From Aliivibrio salmonicida LFI1238 (lineage in GTDB: Bacteria > Pseudomonadota > Gammaproteobacteria > Enterobacterales > Vibrionaceae): DNA of 64,000 nt. This document shows positions 49,324 through 59,565 of this stretch, piece by piece. The notes under the pieces are model-generated. The model was not told the origin of the DNA. It was given only the letters and a program-made list of their open reading frames with translations, and did no database searches. The stretch is from the NCBI RefSeq assembly GCF_000196495.1, contig NC_011312.1:1798001-1862000 (forward strand). The letters run 5' to 3'. The position numbers were made by a program, and so were the translations under genes. Numbering within the stretch: position 1 is the stretch's first letter; every line of letters begins with the position of its first letter.

Positions 49324-49654
49324 CGTTTCCTCATCCACTTACTAGTGGTATCCGTTGCGAGTAAAATACATATTACTGTACATACTAATGAATCAGAGCG
49401 CTAAATCCAAATTGAATTGAAGTAAAAGATTCAATCTTATACAAAAAAGCGATTTTACTTTATCAAAAGCGTTATCTTTCACCAGTTTGTTACCTCTTTT
49501 CTCTATTTATTTTTCTATTTTAACCTCTTGTACTCATGACAATTCCCCTCATAGAAGAAAAAAACAAAAGATCAAATGAAAATGATAGTAATTATCATTC
49601 GCACTATGTATCATTCTTCCAAATTATGAGAATAGACAACTTCAAGGAATTATC
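49324..49654. other. Divergent spacer between pheS and the TonB receptor
   Basis: 331 bp. It contains the Fur box of the receptor at 49581-49599 and, on the minus strand, a possible pheS promoter (TTGATA and TATAAG around 49435-49465). No clear phenylalanine leader peptide or attenuator hairpin of the E. coli pheM type was found by eye. No gene is supported. Confidence 0.45.
49581..49599. promoter_or_regulatory. Fur box upstream of the TonB-dependent receptor
   Basis: AATGATAGTAATTATCATT is a near-perfect palindrome that agrees well with the 19-bp Fur consensus (GATAATGATAATCATTATC). It lies 56 bp upstream of the receptor start, so iron repression is expected. Confidence 0.85.
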
Positions 49655-51852
49655 ATGTCTAATAAAAAACGCTTTTAGCAGCCTCTATTTTAATCGCAAT
49701 AGCCCCCTCACTTCATGCTGAAACCTCTCCAAACAAAAATACGACGATGTTTGATGAGGTTGTTGTTTCTGCTACCCGTACAGAGCAAAACATTAAAGAT
49801 GTTTCCAGTTCTATTTCGAAAATAACGTCTGATGACATTGAAAATACAATGGCAACAGATATTCAAGATGCATTAAAATATACCCCAGGAGTTAGAGCTA
49901 ACGGTGGTGGTCGTTTTGGTTTATCAGGGTTTACAATTCGCGGCATGAGCGATAGCCGAATTAAAGTACTTGTGGATGGTGTCCAACAACCTACCTCTTA
50001 CAACCCCGGCTCAAACGAGCAGCGTAAATACCCAAGTACTATTGAGATTGATACGTTAAAAGCGATTGAGGTAAATAAAGGCCCCTCTTCTACCCTTTAT
50101 GGCTCTGATGCGCTTGGTGGCACCGTTCTAATGGAGACTAAAAATCCTGACGATATTTTAAGAACCGAGGGAGATGAAAACGCTTTTGAAGTAAAAACAG
50201 GCTATAACAGCGTAGACTCAAGCACAAAGACAACGGGTACTTGGGCAATGCGTGCCGCAGAACTAGAAACTCTAGTTATGTTAACGTATAAAAAAGGCAG
50301 TGAATCACAAACTCATTCTAATGGTGCTAATATTGAAGGACCAAATCGTGGAGCGGCAAACCCAGCGGATGCACAAATTGGTAACCTTCTCGCTAAAGCT
50401 TTCTACCAATTAAATGATTCACACCGCATCGGCACGACTGTGGAATATTACACCTCTCAATATGATGAAGATGAGCTTTCCCAAAATGGTTATTCTATGA
50501 TGAGTAGAGGGGTGCCTATCATTACTTATTATGATAACTACAACAAGGACACAACAACTCGATTACGCGTTGGTTTAGAGCATGAATGGACAGCTAATAA
50601 TGCGCTATTCGATACGCTAGAATCAAAATTAAATGTACAACAAACTGAATCATTATCTGAAAACTATGATACTTCAACTGGACCTTACGGCAGTGGTCGC
50701 CGTATGCGTGAACGTATTGCTAACGATGATTCAATCCAATTTGACGCACAGTTTGATAAAATCGCCGAGTTTGGAGAAGGTTTCCACCAAATAACTTACG
50801 GCCTAAGCTTTAGACAAAACAAGTTTGCAACTGAAAACACCGATTATAAATACGACCAAGGCACATCTGGCCCCGGGCATACCGATATGCCAGATGCAAC
50901 AATGACTCAATATGGTATTTTTGCACAAGATCAAGCTTTCTTACTTGATGAACAGTTAGTGCTAACCGCTGGTTTACGCTATGACTCATTTGAAGCTAAA
51001 CCAGAAACCAATGACGGTTTTAAAACAGAATATCCTGACAGTAAAAATGACGCTTTTACGGCTAAATTAGGTTCGGTTTATCATATAAACAATAACTTCA
51101 GTGTACTTGCTCAAGTCAGCCAAGGCTTTAAAGCCCCTACTCTACAAGACATGTATTATTTCTATGACAGTGGCGCTGTTATAGATGCTAACCCAGATCT
51201 TAAAGCCGAAAGCAGCATCTCTTATGAAACAGGGATTCGAGCACAATCAAATGCCGCACAAGTTGAATTAATTGCTTTCTATAATGATTATTCTGATTTC
51301 ATCAATGAGCAGTATATAGGCAAAGTTGTTGGTGGTCCTAATGATGGTAAAGATCATTACACTAAAGAAAATATCGACTCTGTAGAAATTTACGGTGTTG
51401 AATTTAGTTCTACCTACCTATTAGATGAAGCCTTTGATGCGCCTCAAGGTACGTACTCTAAGTTAAGTATTGCGTATGCTGAAGGCCGAGATAAAAAGAC
51501 GGGAGCATCAATAGACAGCGTTGCTCCACTCACATCAAATCTAGGTTTAGGTTATGACTCTGTCGGCTATACTTACGGTGCTTTATTAAATGTAAATATG
51601 GTTGCAGCAAAAGATAAATGGTCAAACGTTGGCCATGAAAACATCAATGTTTCAGGCTATACCTTGGTTGATTTAACTGCTTACTATAAACCAATGAAAG
51701 ATTTGACGCTTCGTGGCGGTTTATTCAATGCATTTGATAAACAGTACTGGCTATATAATGACATGATTGGTACTGAAGCTGGTGAAGATGGGATTGACCG
51801 TCAAGCTCAAGCAGGTCGTAACTGGGGTATTGAGTTAGATTATAAATTCTAA
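49655..51852 (+). pseudogene. TonB-dependent haem/haemoglobin-type receptor, frameshifted in the signal peptide
   Basis: An outer membrane receptor of the haemoglobin/haem group, about 730 residues if intact. After ATG at 49655 the frame (MSNKKRF) stops at TAG 49676-49678. In the +2 frame a typical signal peptide continues (LLAASILIAIAPSLHA) into the mature protein with the TonB box DEVVVSATRT, the plug (DALKYTPGVRANGGGRFGLSGFTIRGM, VNKGPSSTLYGSDALGGTV) and a complete barrel ending GIELDYKF. One extra A in the A6 run at 49664-49669 would give MSNKKTLLAASIL and restore everything. The rest of the gene (from 49747) is open for 701 codons. A Fur box is upstream. It could be a recent pseudogene, a slippage-controlled on/off gene, or a sequencing error in a homopolymer. 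Confidence 0.85.
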
Positions 51853-51895
51853 CAATGAATAAAACTCAACGTTAATTGACTAGTTCAAAGCGGCA

Positions 51896-52162
51896 TCATA
51901 ACCGCTTTTTTATGTTTGTTGCATTATGAAAATAACGTGATACCAGAGCCATAGCTATACCCATTAGCAATAACGGAATTATCGTCTCGCTATCTTTAAT
52001 AAGTAAATATAGGCCACCATAAACAATTAATGATGAGCCAATAGCAATCATCCAGCGCAAAGCATAGCTAGCCCTATCACACCTTATAGCTTCCCATTGA
52101 TAGATTATAGGTAACTCATGAAGTTCACGCTCAAGTTCTAATTCATTGTCTTTATCATGCAT
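51896..52162 (-). pseudogene. Truncated immunity-like membrane protein (last of the array)
   Basis: An 88-residue protein (MHDKDNELELERELHELPIIYQWEAIR) with two hydrophobic segments, ending RYFHNATNIKKRL. It is clearly related to the first third of the gene at 55551-56279 (LELKLKNDLYHTKVIYQWEY ... FVVRYLW), but the core segment GPMAFVGAGA and the rest are missing. The leader GGATACGTTAAATC before its ATG is shared with the upstream array members. It is most likely a degenerate immunity paralogue; a short functional membrane protein cannot be excluded. Confidence 0.6.
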
Positions 52163-52332
52163 GATTTAACGTATCCTTTATAACTTCACATCAATCTTGA
52201 TCCATTGGATGTAAGAACTCTTTAAATTTTTCATGCTCATAAATATCATCTTCTTTCTCAACCTCATAAAAATGACCATTTGGATAGAATTCTTTTAAAG
52301 TATTAAAAATATCATCTACATTATCTTTATTA

Positions 52333-53450
52333 AGTAGTTAATGATAAGTTTTCGAGAATGAAGATTTCGCCTTTACCATATATCCATATATCCATATGGT
52401 ATTAAAATGAGTATTTTAACGTCAGTGTCTATATCATAATGAAAGCAGTTAATCCTTTAACAGACAATGAAAAAATAACCCTAAAAGAAGCGATCGCTAA
52501 TCATCCAAAAAATAGAGTAAGAATACGAGCACATGCGATTATTCTCAGTGATAAAGGCTACTCTATTTTAGCGTTAACTGATATTTTAGACGCTAAATTT
52601 GAGACCATATCGTCATGGATAGACCATTGGGAAGCCTGTGGAATGCTCGGATTGTATGACGCTGTTCGTATAGGTAGAAAACCTATTTACACAGAAGCAG
52701 AAGTATATCGTTTGAAGTCATTGGTTGATGAAGAGCCACATCAACTTAAACGAGCACAAGCAATACTTGAAGAAGAAACAGGTAAAAAATCCAGCTTAGA
52801 CACTATTAAACGAAATATAAAAAAAGTGATTACAGTTACAAAAGAGCCCGACACTCATTAAAGTTAAAGCGTGACGATATGAAATTCAATAATTTCAGTA
52901 ATATATTGAATTCATTGATTGAAATGGAACGTACGAATAAATGTGAACTCTTTTATTTTGATGAGTCAGGCTTTAGTCAGAAATCTAATCTTCCTTATTG
53001 TTGGGGACCTATCGGTGTTCAATCGCTAAGGCCTGCTCATTCACACAGCAAACGGCTCAATGTTCTTGGCTTCTTAAGTAGACAAGGTAAATTGAGTTTT
53101 CAAACAACGGAAGGAAGAGTAACTACCGATACAGTAATTGATGCATTTGAGCACTTTATCAACGCACGAAAAAACGATAAGCCATGCTTTATTATCTTAG
53201 ATAATGCCTCTTTTCATAGGTCAGCAAAATTTAAACAAAAATTGCATGAGTGGTTGATGAATGATGTATTAGTTTGTTATCTACCACCGTACTCTCCAGA
53301 GCTCAATATCATTGAGATATTGTGGAAGAAAGTAAAATATGAATGGTTACCATGTGAAGCGTTCAAAACGTTTGAAGACCTCAGTATTAACATCAAAAAC
53401 ATATTAAATTATTACGGCGAAAAATTCACAATAACTTTTGCGTGACTACT
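52333..53450 (+). mobile_element. IS630-like insertion sequence, 1,118 bp
   Basis: Imperfect terminal inverted repeats start AGTAGT at both ends. A TA dinucleotide flanks each side (52331-52332 and 53451-53452), the known target duplication of IS630/Tc1-mariner elements. Excision restores the host frame. Confidence 0.85.
52439..53445 (+). pseudogene. IS630-type transposase in two frames (-1 frameshift)
   Basis: The first frame (52439-52861) holds the helix-turn-helix half (TDNEKITLKEAI, ILDAKFETISSWIDHWEACG). The second (ATG at 52879, ending 53445) holds the DDE half: D in FYFDESGFS, D in ILDNASFH and E in SPELNIIEILWKKVK. The two overlap. A -1 slip at ACAAAAGAG (about 52839-52845) would fuse them, giving TKRARHSLKLKRDD, which fits the family. 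So the break is either a lost A in a short A-run or a programmed slippage site that makes the full transposase. I cannot decide which. Confidence 0.8.
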
Positions 53451-54071
53451 TACAAAAAATACTATCCAATGACAAAAACAACGTTGAGTTTGGTGTGATA
53501 TCAATATAATTTTCTTTGTTTGCTTTAAATATCGCGGACTCATCAAAATACAACGTTTCAAACAACATAGGTTTTAATCTAAAGTTAACCAGTTTAAATG
53601 AGAGTAACGCACTCGCCCCTGCTCCAATGAACGCCATAGGGCCAACAAAAACAACTGCAATCAAACATACAACGACCCCCACTCGACCTATCATTCGTAT
53701 ACATTTATATGCATACTCAGGTACCACATCTGCCTGCTCAGTTAATATTCCGTTTTTGGTGAACTTGTAAATCCGCTTTATGTCTGCTGATGCAAAAAAA
53801 ATAAAAAATAGTGTCATTATGGTTCCACCACCACCAAATATAATGGCTTCACCTGCGTCTATTCCATCATCACTAAAATCATATAAAAACCAAAGCATCA
53901 CACTGAAAAAACCAGCTGCCGCAAAATATCCCAAATATTGATGCTCTATGGTTTCATACTCATAGAATACTTCTTCGTTGTATAAGGCCATTCTCATGGT
54001 TTCTATTTTATCGTTATTGTCTATATCTTTATGAGTTAGCATGATTTAACCGTATCCATTACTATTTCACA

Positions 54072-54803
54072 TCAATCCTGATCCATTGGATGTAAGAACT
54101 CTTTATATTTATAATGGGAATAAATATCATCTTCTTCCTCTACCTCATAAAAATGACCATTTGGATAAAAATCCCTCAAGGTATTGAAAATATCATTTGC
54201 ATGTTTTTTATTGCAAAAAATACCATCCAATGACAGTAATAATTGAGTATTTGGAACTATCGTTATATAGTTTATTTTTGATGATTTAATTATCACTGAC
54301 TCATCAAAATACAAAGTTTCAAACATCATAGGTTTCAACCTAAAGTTAATCAGTTTGAATGAGAGTAACGCGCTGGCCCCTGCTCCAATGAACGCCATGG
54401 GACCAATAAAAACAACTGCAACTAAACATACAACAACACCCACTCGACCTATCATTCGTATGCATTGATAAGCATACTTAGGCACCACATCTGCTTGCTC
54501 GGTTAATATTCCGTTTTTAGTGAACTTGTAAATCCGCTTTATGTCTGCAGAAGCAAAAAAAATTAAAAATAGTGTCATTATGGTTCCACCACCACCAAAT
54601 ATAATGGCTTCACCTGCGTCTATTCCATCATCACTAAAATCATATAAAAACCAAAGCATCACACTGAAAAAACCGGCTGCTGCAAAATATCCTAAATATT
54701 GATGCTCTATAGTTTCATACTCATAAAGTACTTCTTCGTTGTATAAGGCCATTCTCATGGCTTCTATTTTATCGTTATTATCTATATCTTTATGAGTTAG
54801 CAT
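54072..54803 (-). CDS. Immunity-like membrane protein, second tandem copy
   Basis: A 243-residue membrane protein, MLTHKDIDNNDKIEAMRMALYN. Hydrophobic segments lie at about residues 35-55, 65-85, 115-135 and 137-155, the last with the invariant GPMAFIGAGASALLSFKL. The C-terminal 90 residues are hydrophilic and acidic (FYEVEEEDDIYSHYKYKEF). It is the closest relative of the copies on both sides (period 761 bp). It belongs to the operon downstream of the VasX-like effector. The family is not recognised by name; position and membrane topology resemble V. cholerae TsiV2, the immunity protein for VasX. It is intact. Confidence 0.75.
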   Translation of the reverse strand: MLTHKDIDNNDKIEAMRMALYNEEVLYEYETIEHQYLGYFAAAGFFSVMLWFLYDFSDDGIDAGEAIIFGGGGTIMTLFLIFFASADIKRIYKFTKNGILTEQADVVPKYAYQCIRMIGRVGVVVCLVAVVFIGPMAFIGAGASALLSFKLINFRLKPMMFETLYFDESVIIKSSKINYITIVPNTQLLLSLDGIFCNKKHANDIFNTLRDFYPNGHFYEVEEEDDIYSHYKYKEFLHPMDQD

Positions 54804-54832
54804 TATTTAACCGTATCCATCACTATTTAACA

Positions 54833-55564
54833 TCAATCTTGATCCATTGGATGTAAGAACTCTTTATATTTATAATGGGAATATATATCATCTTCTTCCT
54901 CTACCTCATAAAAATGACCATTTGGATAAAACTCCCTTAAGGTATTAAAAATATCATTTGCATTTTTTTTATTGCAAAAAATACCATCCAATGACAGTAA
55001 TAATTGAGCATTTGGAACTATCGTAATATAGTTTATTTTTGATGATTTAATTATCACTGACTCATCAAAATACAACGTTTCAAACATCATAGGTTTCAAC
55101 CTAAAGTTAACCAGTTTGAATGAGAGTAATGCACTCGCCCCTGCTCCAACAAACGCCATAGGACCAACAAAAACAACAGAAATCAAACATACAACGACAC
55201 CCACTCTACCTATCATTCGTATACATTTATATGCATACTCTGGCACAACATCTGCCTGCTCAGTTAATATTCCGTTTTTAGTGAACTTGTAAATCCGCTT
55301 TATATCTGCTGAACCAAAAAAAATAAAAAACAATGTCATGAAAATGGTGAGTAAACTAAATGCAACAATACCACCGGTATCAAGCATCTCTTGACTAAAA
55401 TCATATAACATCCAACTCATAACACTAAAAAAACCAATACCAGCAAAATACCCCAAATATTGATGCTCTATGGTTTCATACTCATAAAGTACTTCTTCGT
55501 TGTATAAAGCCATTCTCATGGTTTCTATTTTATCGTTATTATCTATGTTTTTATGAGTTAGCAT
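54833..55564 (-). CDS. Immunity-like membrane protein, first tandem copy
   Basis: 243 residues, the same fold as the copies at 54072 and 52191. It differs mainly in the second hydrophobic region (AGIGFFSVMSWMLYDFSQEMLDTGGIVAFSLLTIF instead of the FGGGGTIMTLF type), which suggests local diversification or gene conversion elsewhere. Its ATG lies inside the end of the preceding immunity gene (14-bp overlap), so translation is coupled. It is intact. Confidence 0.75.
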   Translation of the reverse strand: MLTHKNIDNNDKIETMRMALYNEEVLYEYETIEHQYLGYFAGIGFFSVMSWMLYDFSQEMLDTGGIVAFSLLTIFMTLFFIFFGSADIKRIYKFTKNGILTEQADVVPEYAYKCIRMIGRVGVVVCLISVVFVGPMAFVGAGASALLSFKLVNFRLKPMMFETLYFDESVIIKSSKINYITIVPNAQLLLSLDGIFCNKKNANDIFNTLREFYPNGHFYEVEEEDDIYSHYKYKEFLHPMDQD

Positions 55565-56279
55565 GATTGATGCTCAGATTCTCAGAGGGTTCAAATGGAC
55601 CGTAATTATCGATTTCCTTAGAATTATTGATTTCAAAGTATCTGCTTTTACGGAAAACACTTAATAGGTGTTTCTTTATTTCTTCTCGATCTTTAGGAGA
55701 ATAAAATAATGCTTCGTATGAATTATATAAATCATATGGATGACTTATAATTGCAAAAGTATCCTCTTTTCTAATATCAAATAATGTATATTCATCAGAA
55801 AAAAGTATATATGATTTGCTGATTTTTGACTCAAACCCTGTCATTTTAAATGACAACAATGCACAAGCTCCTGCCCCAACAAAAGCCATCGGCCCTATTA
55901 TAGTTATAGCCAAAAAACTTACCGCCACACCAAACCAAGCAAAACCTCTCATCACTTTATACGCCATTTCAGGAATTATCTGCTCTGTTGTAAAATGAAT
56001 ACCCACACCCGTTAAATAAAATTTATGGGTGCAATCTGAAAACCATAAATAACGAACAACAAACATCATTATGAATGCTATAAAAAGAAATGGCACCACG
56101 GCACTTATATTATTGATTAATAATAATATACTTATTGGAAAGAACGGAATAAATATACCTAACAGCCATTGAGTTAATGATGTTTTATTTCCATAAAAAC
56201 CAGTGTACTCCCATTGATAAATAACCTTTGTATGATAAAGATCATTTTTTAGCTTTAATTCAAGCTCTTTATTATCCAT
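55551..56279 (-). CDS. TsiV2-like membrane immunity protein, effector-proximal
   Basis: A 242-residue protein. Start choice: MDNKELELKLKND at 56279, because GGGGGT lies 8 nt upstream; ATGs at 56285 and 56294 are alternatives. It begins inside the last codons of the effector gene (8-bp overlap), the tight coupling typical of a T6SS effector-immunity pair. Hydrophobic segments lie at about residues 35-75, 110-130 and 130-150, with IIGPMAFVGAGACALLSFK, the block shared with the downstream tandem copies. V. cholerae TsiV2, which protects against VasX, has a similar size and membrane character. The function is inferred from position. Confidence 0.78.
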   Translation of the reverse strand: MDNKELELKLKNDLYHTKVIYQWEYTGFYGNKTSLTQWLLGIFIPFFPISILLLINNISAVVPFLFIAFIMMFVVRYLWFSDCTHKFYLTGVGIHFTTEQIIPEMAYKVMRGFAWFGVAVSFLAITIIGPMAFVGAGACALLSFKMTGFESKISKSYILFSDEYTLFDIRKEDTFAIISHPYDLYNSYEALFYSPKDREEIKKHLLSVFRKSRYFEINNSKEIDNYGPFEPSENLSINHANS

Positions 56280-59200
56280 TATCATTACCCCCAAGAACTA
56301 AAAGTCGGCTGATGAACTCATTCCTAATTTTTATATCAGTAAATATTCTAACTAAGATACCTCCTTCATTACTTCCTAGTGCTAAATAATATATATTGCT
56401 ACTAATATTAGAATTTAACCTCTGGAATGGCATCTTCAATTCAACTTCTACACTATCTTTTATCGTGCCACCGAGCGTAATAGCATAACGGGGGGAGTCA
56501 TTACCTTCTTTGATCCATTGACCAGCTTGTTCATCAACTACAATTGGTTTCAATTTCTCTGACTGCTTAAAACTATATTGAAATGTTGGGGTATACGGAA
56601 TACGTTTTATCTTTAATTCTATATATTTATTTTTAGTAAACGATGGGAGATCAATAATTAATTGCCATTGCATACTTCCAGGATCTTGTGAATGAGTTGG
56701 CTTTCTTCCTATAATTTTTCTTAAGCTTAGCTGTGGTTTATGTAATATAGAGTCTAATCTACTTACTGCTTCAATTTTATCCCACTGTAGATCTCCTTTT
56801 CCCCAACAGGATTCATAAAGCCAATTTTGTAATTCTGTACGTGTAAATAAATTAATAATCATTATAGATATAAGATATAAAGATCCAGTTACCATTAGTG
56901 TACCCATCATCCAAGGAGCTAAAATAGAACCTATTGTTATCCATTTAGCTTAAAAATATCGATTCGCAGCACTAATTACAAATTGTCCTACATATACAGT
57001 CAATTGCCCTGTTAATGCTCCTGTTTTTAACCAATATCCAAAACGCTCATCCACTCTTTTATTTCTATCCATTGCTTTATCAAAGCTTTCCCAAGCTTCT
57101 AAACCTGTTGCTATTAATCCAAAAGTCGCAGTAATCAAAGCATGTTTAGCAAAAGTTTTAATAAACTCTCTTTCGTTTAAAGTAATATTGGATTGACTTG
57201 AGCGCTTCGAAAATACTTGTTTTAGTGATCGTTTAAGTAACCTGTCATCCCCTTCAATTTCACCCCATGCCTTATCTCTAAATATTGCAGAAATATTAGC
57301 CACCACATAAGCAGACGCATGAGTTACTTCTCTCCACACAGGTTTAAATTGCTCATAAAAGGTATCACCGACTTGTTCTGCTTTGTAGTTAACATCCTTC
57401 GTTACAACAGCTAACTCCCAAATATTTAACGCGGCAAGAACGCCTCCCAACTTCCCTAAACCCTTCCAATTTTTCTCTGTGACTTCTTTTGTTTGAGTCC
57501 ATACTGTATCAACATAGTTATTTACTAACTGCTTTGCTTGCGCATTAACTGCTGAGTTCTTTAATGCTAATACCGTTGGCATTTCACCACTTAGAACTTG
57601 CTGAATTCTTTGTTGCATAGCTTGAATGGATTTAATCTGATGGTTTTTAGATGCTCTTTGACCGGGAACTGGTTTAGTTGCTTTTTTTAACTCCTCGATA
57701 TATACGTTTAATTTATTTAAAAACGCTGCACGTTGAGTTTTATAGCTTTTGTTTACTTCAACAATAGCGCTATCCGTCATCATGCTTTCTAAGAAAATCA
57801 AACGTAAATTACTTACAACATTAATTGATGATGCACCTTTCTTCCATTGACTTGGAAATAGAAGATCCATCGTTGCTCGCCAACTTGTACCTACTTGATT
57901 TTTAACTGCACCCTCTAATGCTGAAAAACTTTTTTGAATAGGAAGAACTAAAGATTGAAACCATGCTTTTTCTTGAATTCTTGCATCACCTGTAAATGAA
58001 TCCCACTCAGAAAAACGAGACCAAAACGCATCCATATCACCAGCACTAAAAGGATCAATAAGAGGCTTACCGCCTTCATTTATATGATCATTAAGCACTT
58101 CCCAATTATCGAAAGAGAATCCAACTGGTGCTAGAGCCAATAAATTGTTAGGTGAATCAAATGAAAGTAATTCATCTAACTCTTTCATTTGCTCTTCTAG
58201 CTCAGAAACTTGCTTAACAACGATCAAAAACTGACTAACTAAATTAAGTAAATAAGCCTGATGGTTTTCATATTGGTTATCTAACCCCAAGATTAATGGG
58301 TCAATGCCTAACTGTGTAACTGCTGCTATAAAATCAGATAAATATTTATTTATTCGTTCACTTGTGCCTTTTAACTGTGAGTAATGCGATATTACAAAAT
58401 CATCTAACTCTTCCCAATTAACATCACTCGTATATGCAGTTGTTTCTTTAAATTTCTTAAGTAATTTAGAGTCTGGCTCATAAGAATAGTTATTTTTCAA
58501 TTCTTGTAACTTCTCTTTCGCCTGCGGTGTATATACAGGCTCATAATGAACACTTTCTGCTGCGGGCAATGCTTGTTCTTCGTTAGCTAAACCTTGAATA
58601 TACAAATAATCAGTTAATTCTTTTTCAAACTGAAATATGCTAATTGGATCTTCTCTTATCTCTTTAGGTAATTCATTTTCATCAAGCCTTACTCGTCCTA
58701 AGGTTCGAGTCAATTCCGCCATTTGAAGTTTATATTGTTTATCTTCATCTCCCATAATTGCCGCTTTCTCTGCCACTTCACTCGACAACTTCAAAAACAG
58801 ATCCGTTATATCAGCCAACTGATCATCCAATGCGATATACAAAGCGCTGTTCTTTTCTAATAAATCGCATTGATAATCGGTTTCTAATACGGTTTTCTTA
58901 TGGGTAGCGAGATGAAACTCATCATCAGAGGGATCATCGTCTTTTAATGGGGAACATGTTTTTTCAAACAAGACATCGGAGGGTTTGGGAGTTCCAATAT
59001 CAGCAACAGTATGAACAAAATCACGCATGCCACCACCGTGTTCTATTTCTAATGTGTTTGAATAGGTTTTTAAGTCGACAGTTCGCATCCATTCGTTTCG
59101 GCACTGGGTATTTGAGCGCATGTGTTCACATAATCGCCATGTCCAACGTTGGTGAGAAAATGATATCGTTACCGTGTCATTCTTAGAGTAAGACAAACAG

Positions 59201-59565
59201 CTTTTAGCCTCTCCTGCTTGCCCTCTCTCTTCTGGTGCTTTATCGGCTTCATTTGAGCCCCAATCAATCTTAATGAATTGAGAGCCTTTCACCTGATATT
59301 CATGAAAGGTTTTATCTTTATTGCTATAAACGTAAAGCCAACCGTCTCTTAATTGTCTTAATGTATATTTTGAATGAGCAACATCAAAAAAGCCGTGACC
59401 TTTATGGGCATCAAGTAATGGGTGTTTCTGCTCTTTTTCTTCATCATCAATCGCATAACGAACCGGAATGATATCAATAACACCAAACTTTACAGGGCAA
59501 GCCCCTGCTGGGTTTTTCGCATCTTTTTTACTGCCACACATGGCCGCATTGTTTGCTTCGCTCAT
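56272..59565 (-). pseudogene. VasX-like T6SS pore-forming effector, split by an in-frame ochre codon
   Basis: The frame from 59565 encodes 871 residues. The N terminus (CPVKFGVIDIIPVRYAIDD ... RQLRDGWLYVYSNKD) is that of VasX/BTH_I2691-type effectors. A long helical middle follows, then hydrophobic segments (LGKLGGVLAALNIWELAVV, ALITATFGLIATGLEAWE). The frame stops at TAA 56950-56952 but remains open in the same phase for another 225 codons to 56272: AKWITIGSILAPWMMGTL, a membrane segment, RTELQNWLYESCWGKG and a beta-rich tail. Joined length is 1,097 residues, close to VasX (about 1,085). So the TAA is very probably a nonsense mutation that removes the last pore segment and tail. The start overlaps the adaptor stop by 4 bp. 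VasX inserts into target-cell membranes; this version is probably inactive. Confidence 0.82.

Larger units (their letters stand above)
52191..54042 (-). pseudogene. Immunity-like membrane protein, third tandem copy, interrupted by IS630
   Basis: The first 198 codons (54042 down to the insertion) encode a protein nearly identical to the next two copies: MLTHKDIDNNDKIETMRMALYN, four hydrophobic segments and GPMAFIGAGASALLSFKLVNF. At 53451 an IS630-like element enters. Removing it with one TA gives FCNKDNVDDIFNTLKEFYPNG and an in-frame end HPMDQD at 52191, about 244 residues in all. The element cuts off only the C-terminal soluble part. Like its paralogues it presumably protected the inner membrane against the VasX-like effector; this role is inferred from gene position. 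Confidence 0.8.
52163..55564 (-). repeat. Tandem array of 761-bp immunity-gene units
   Basis: Start codons lie at 55564, 54803 and 54042, exactly 761 bp apart. The genes and the spacer (GGATACGGTTAAAT before each ATG, TGGATCAAGATTGATGT at each end) are repeated. The third unit is stretched by the IS630 element. The identity is high enough for unequal recombination to change copy number. Confidence 0.85.

Noticed and set aside
49747..51852. Receptor gene starting at the internal ATG 49747.
   Set aside because: That start would lack a signal peptide, while an ideal one lies just upstream in frame; a frameshift near the true start explains the situation better.
56272..56910. A separate small membrane-protein gene after the effector.
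   Set aside because: It is in the same frame as the effector across a lone TAA, its first ATG lies inside a membrane segment without a ribosome-binding site, and the joined protein has the expected VasX length.
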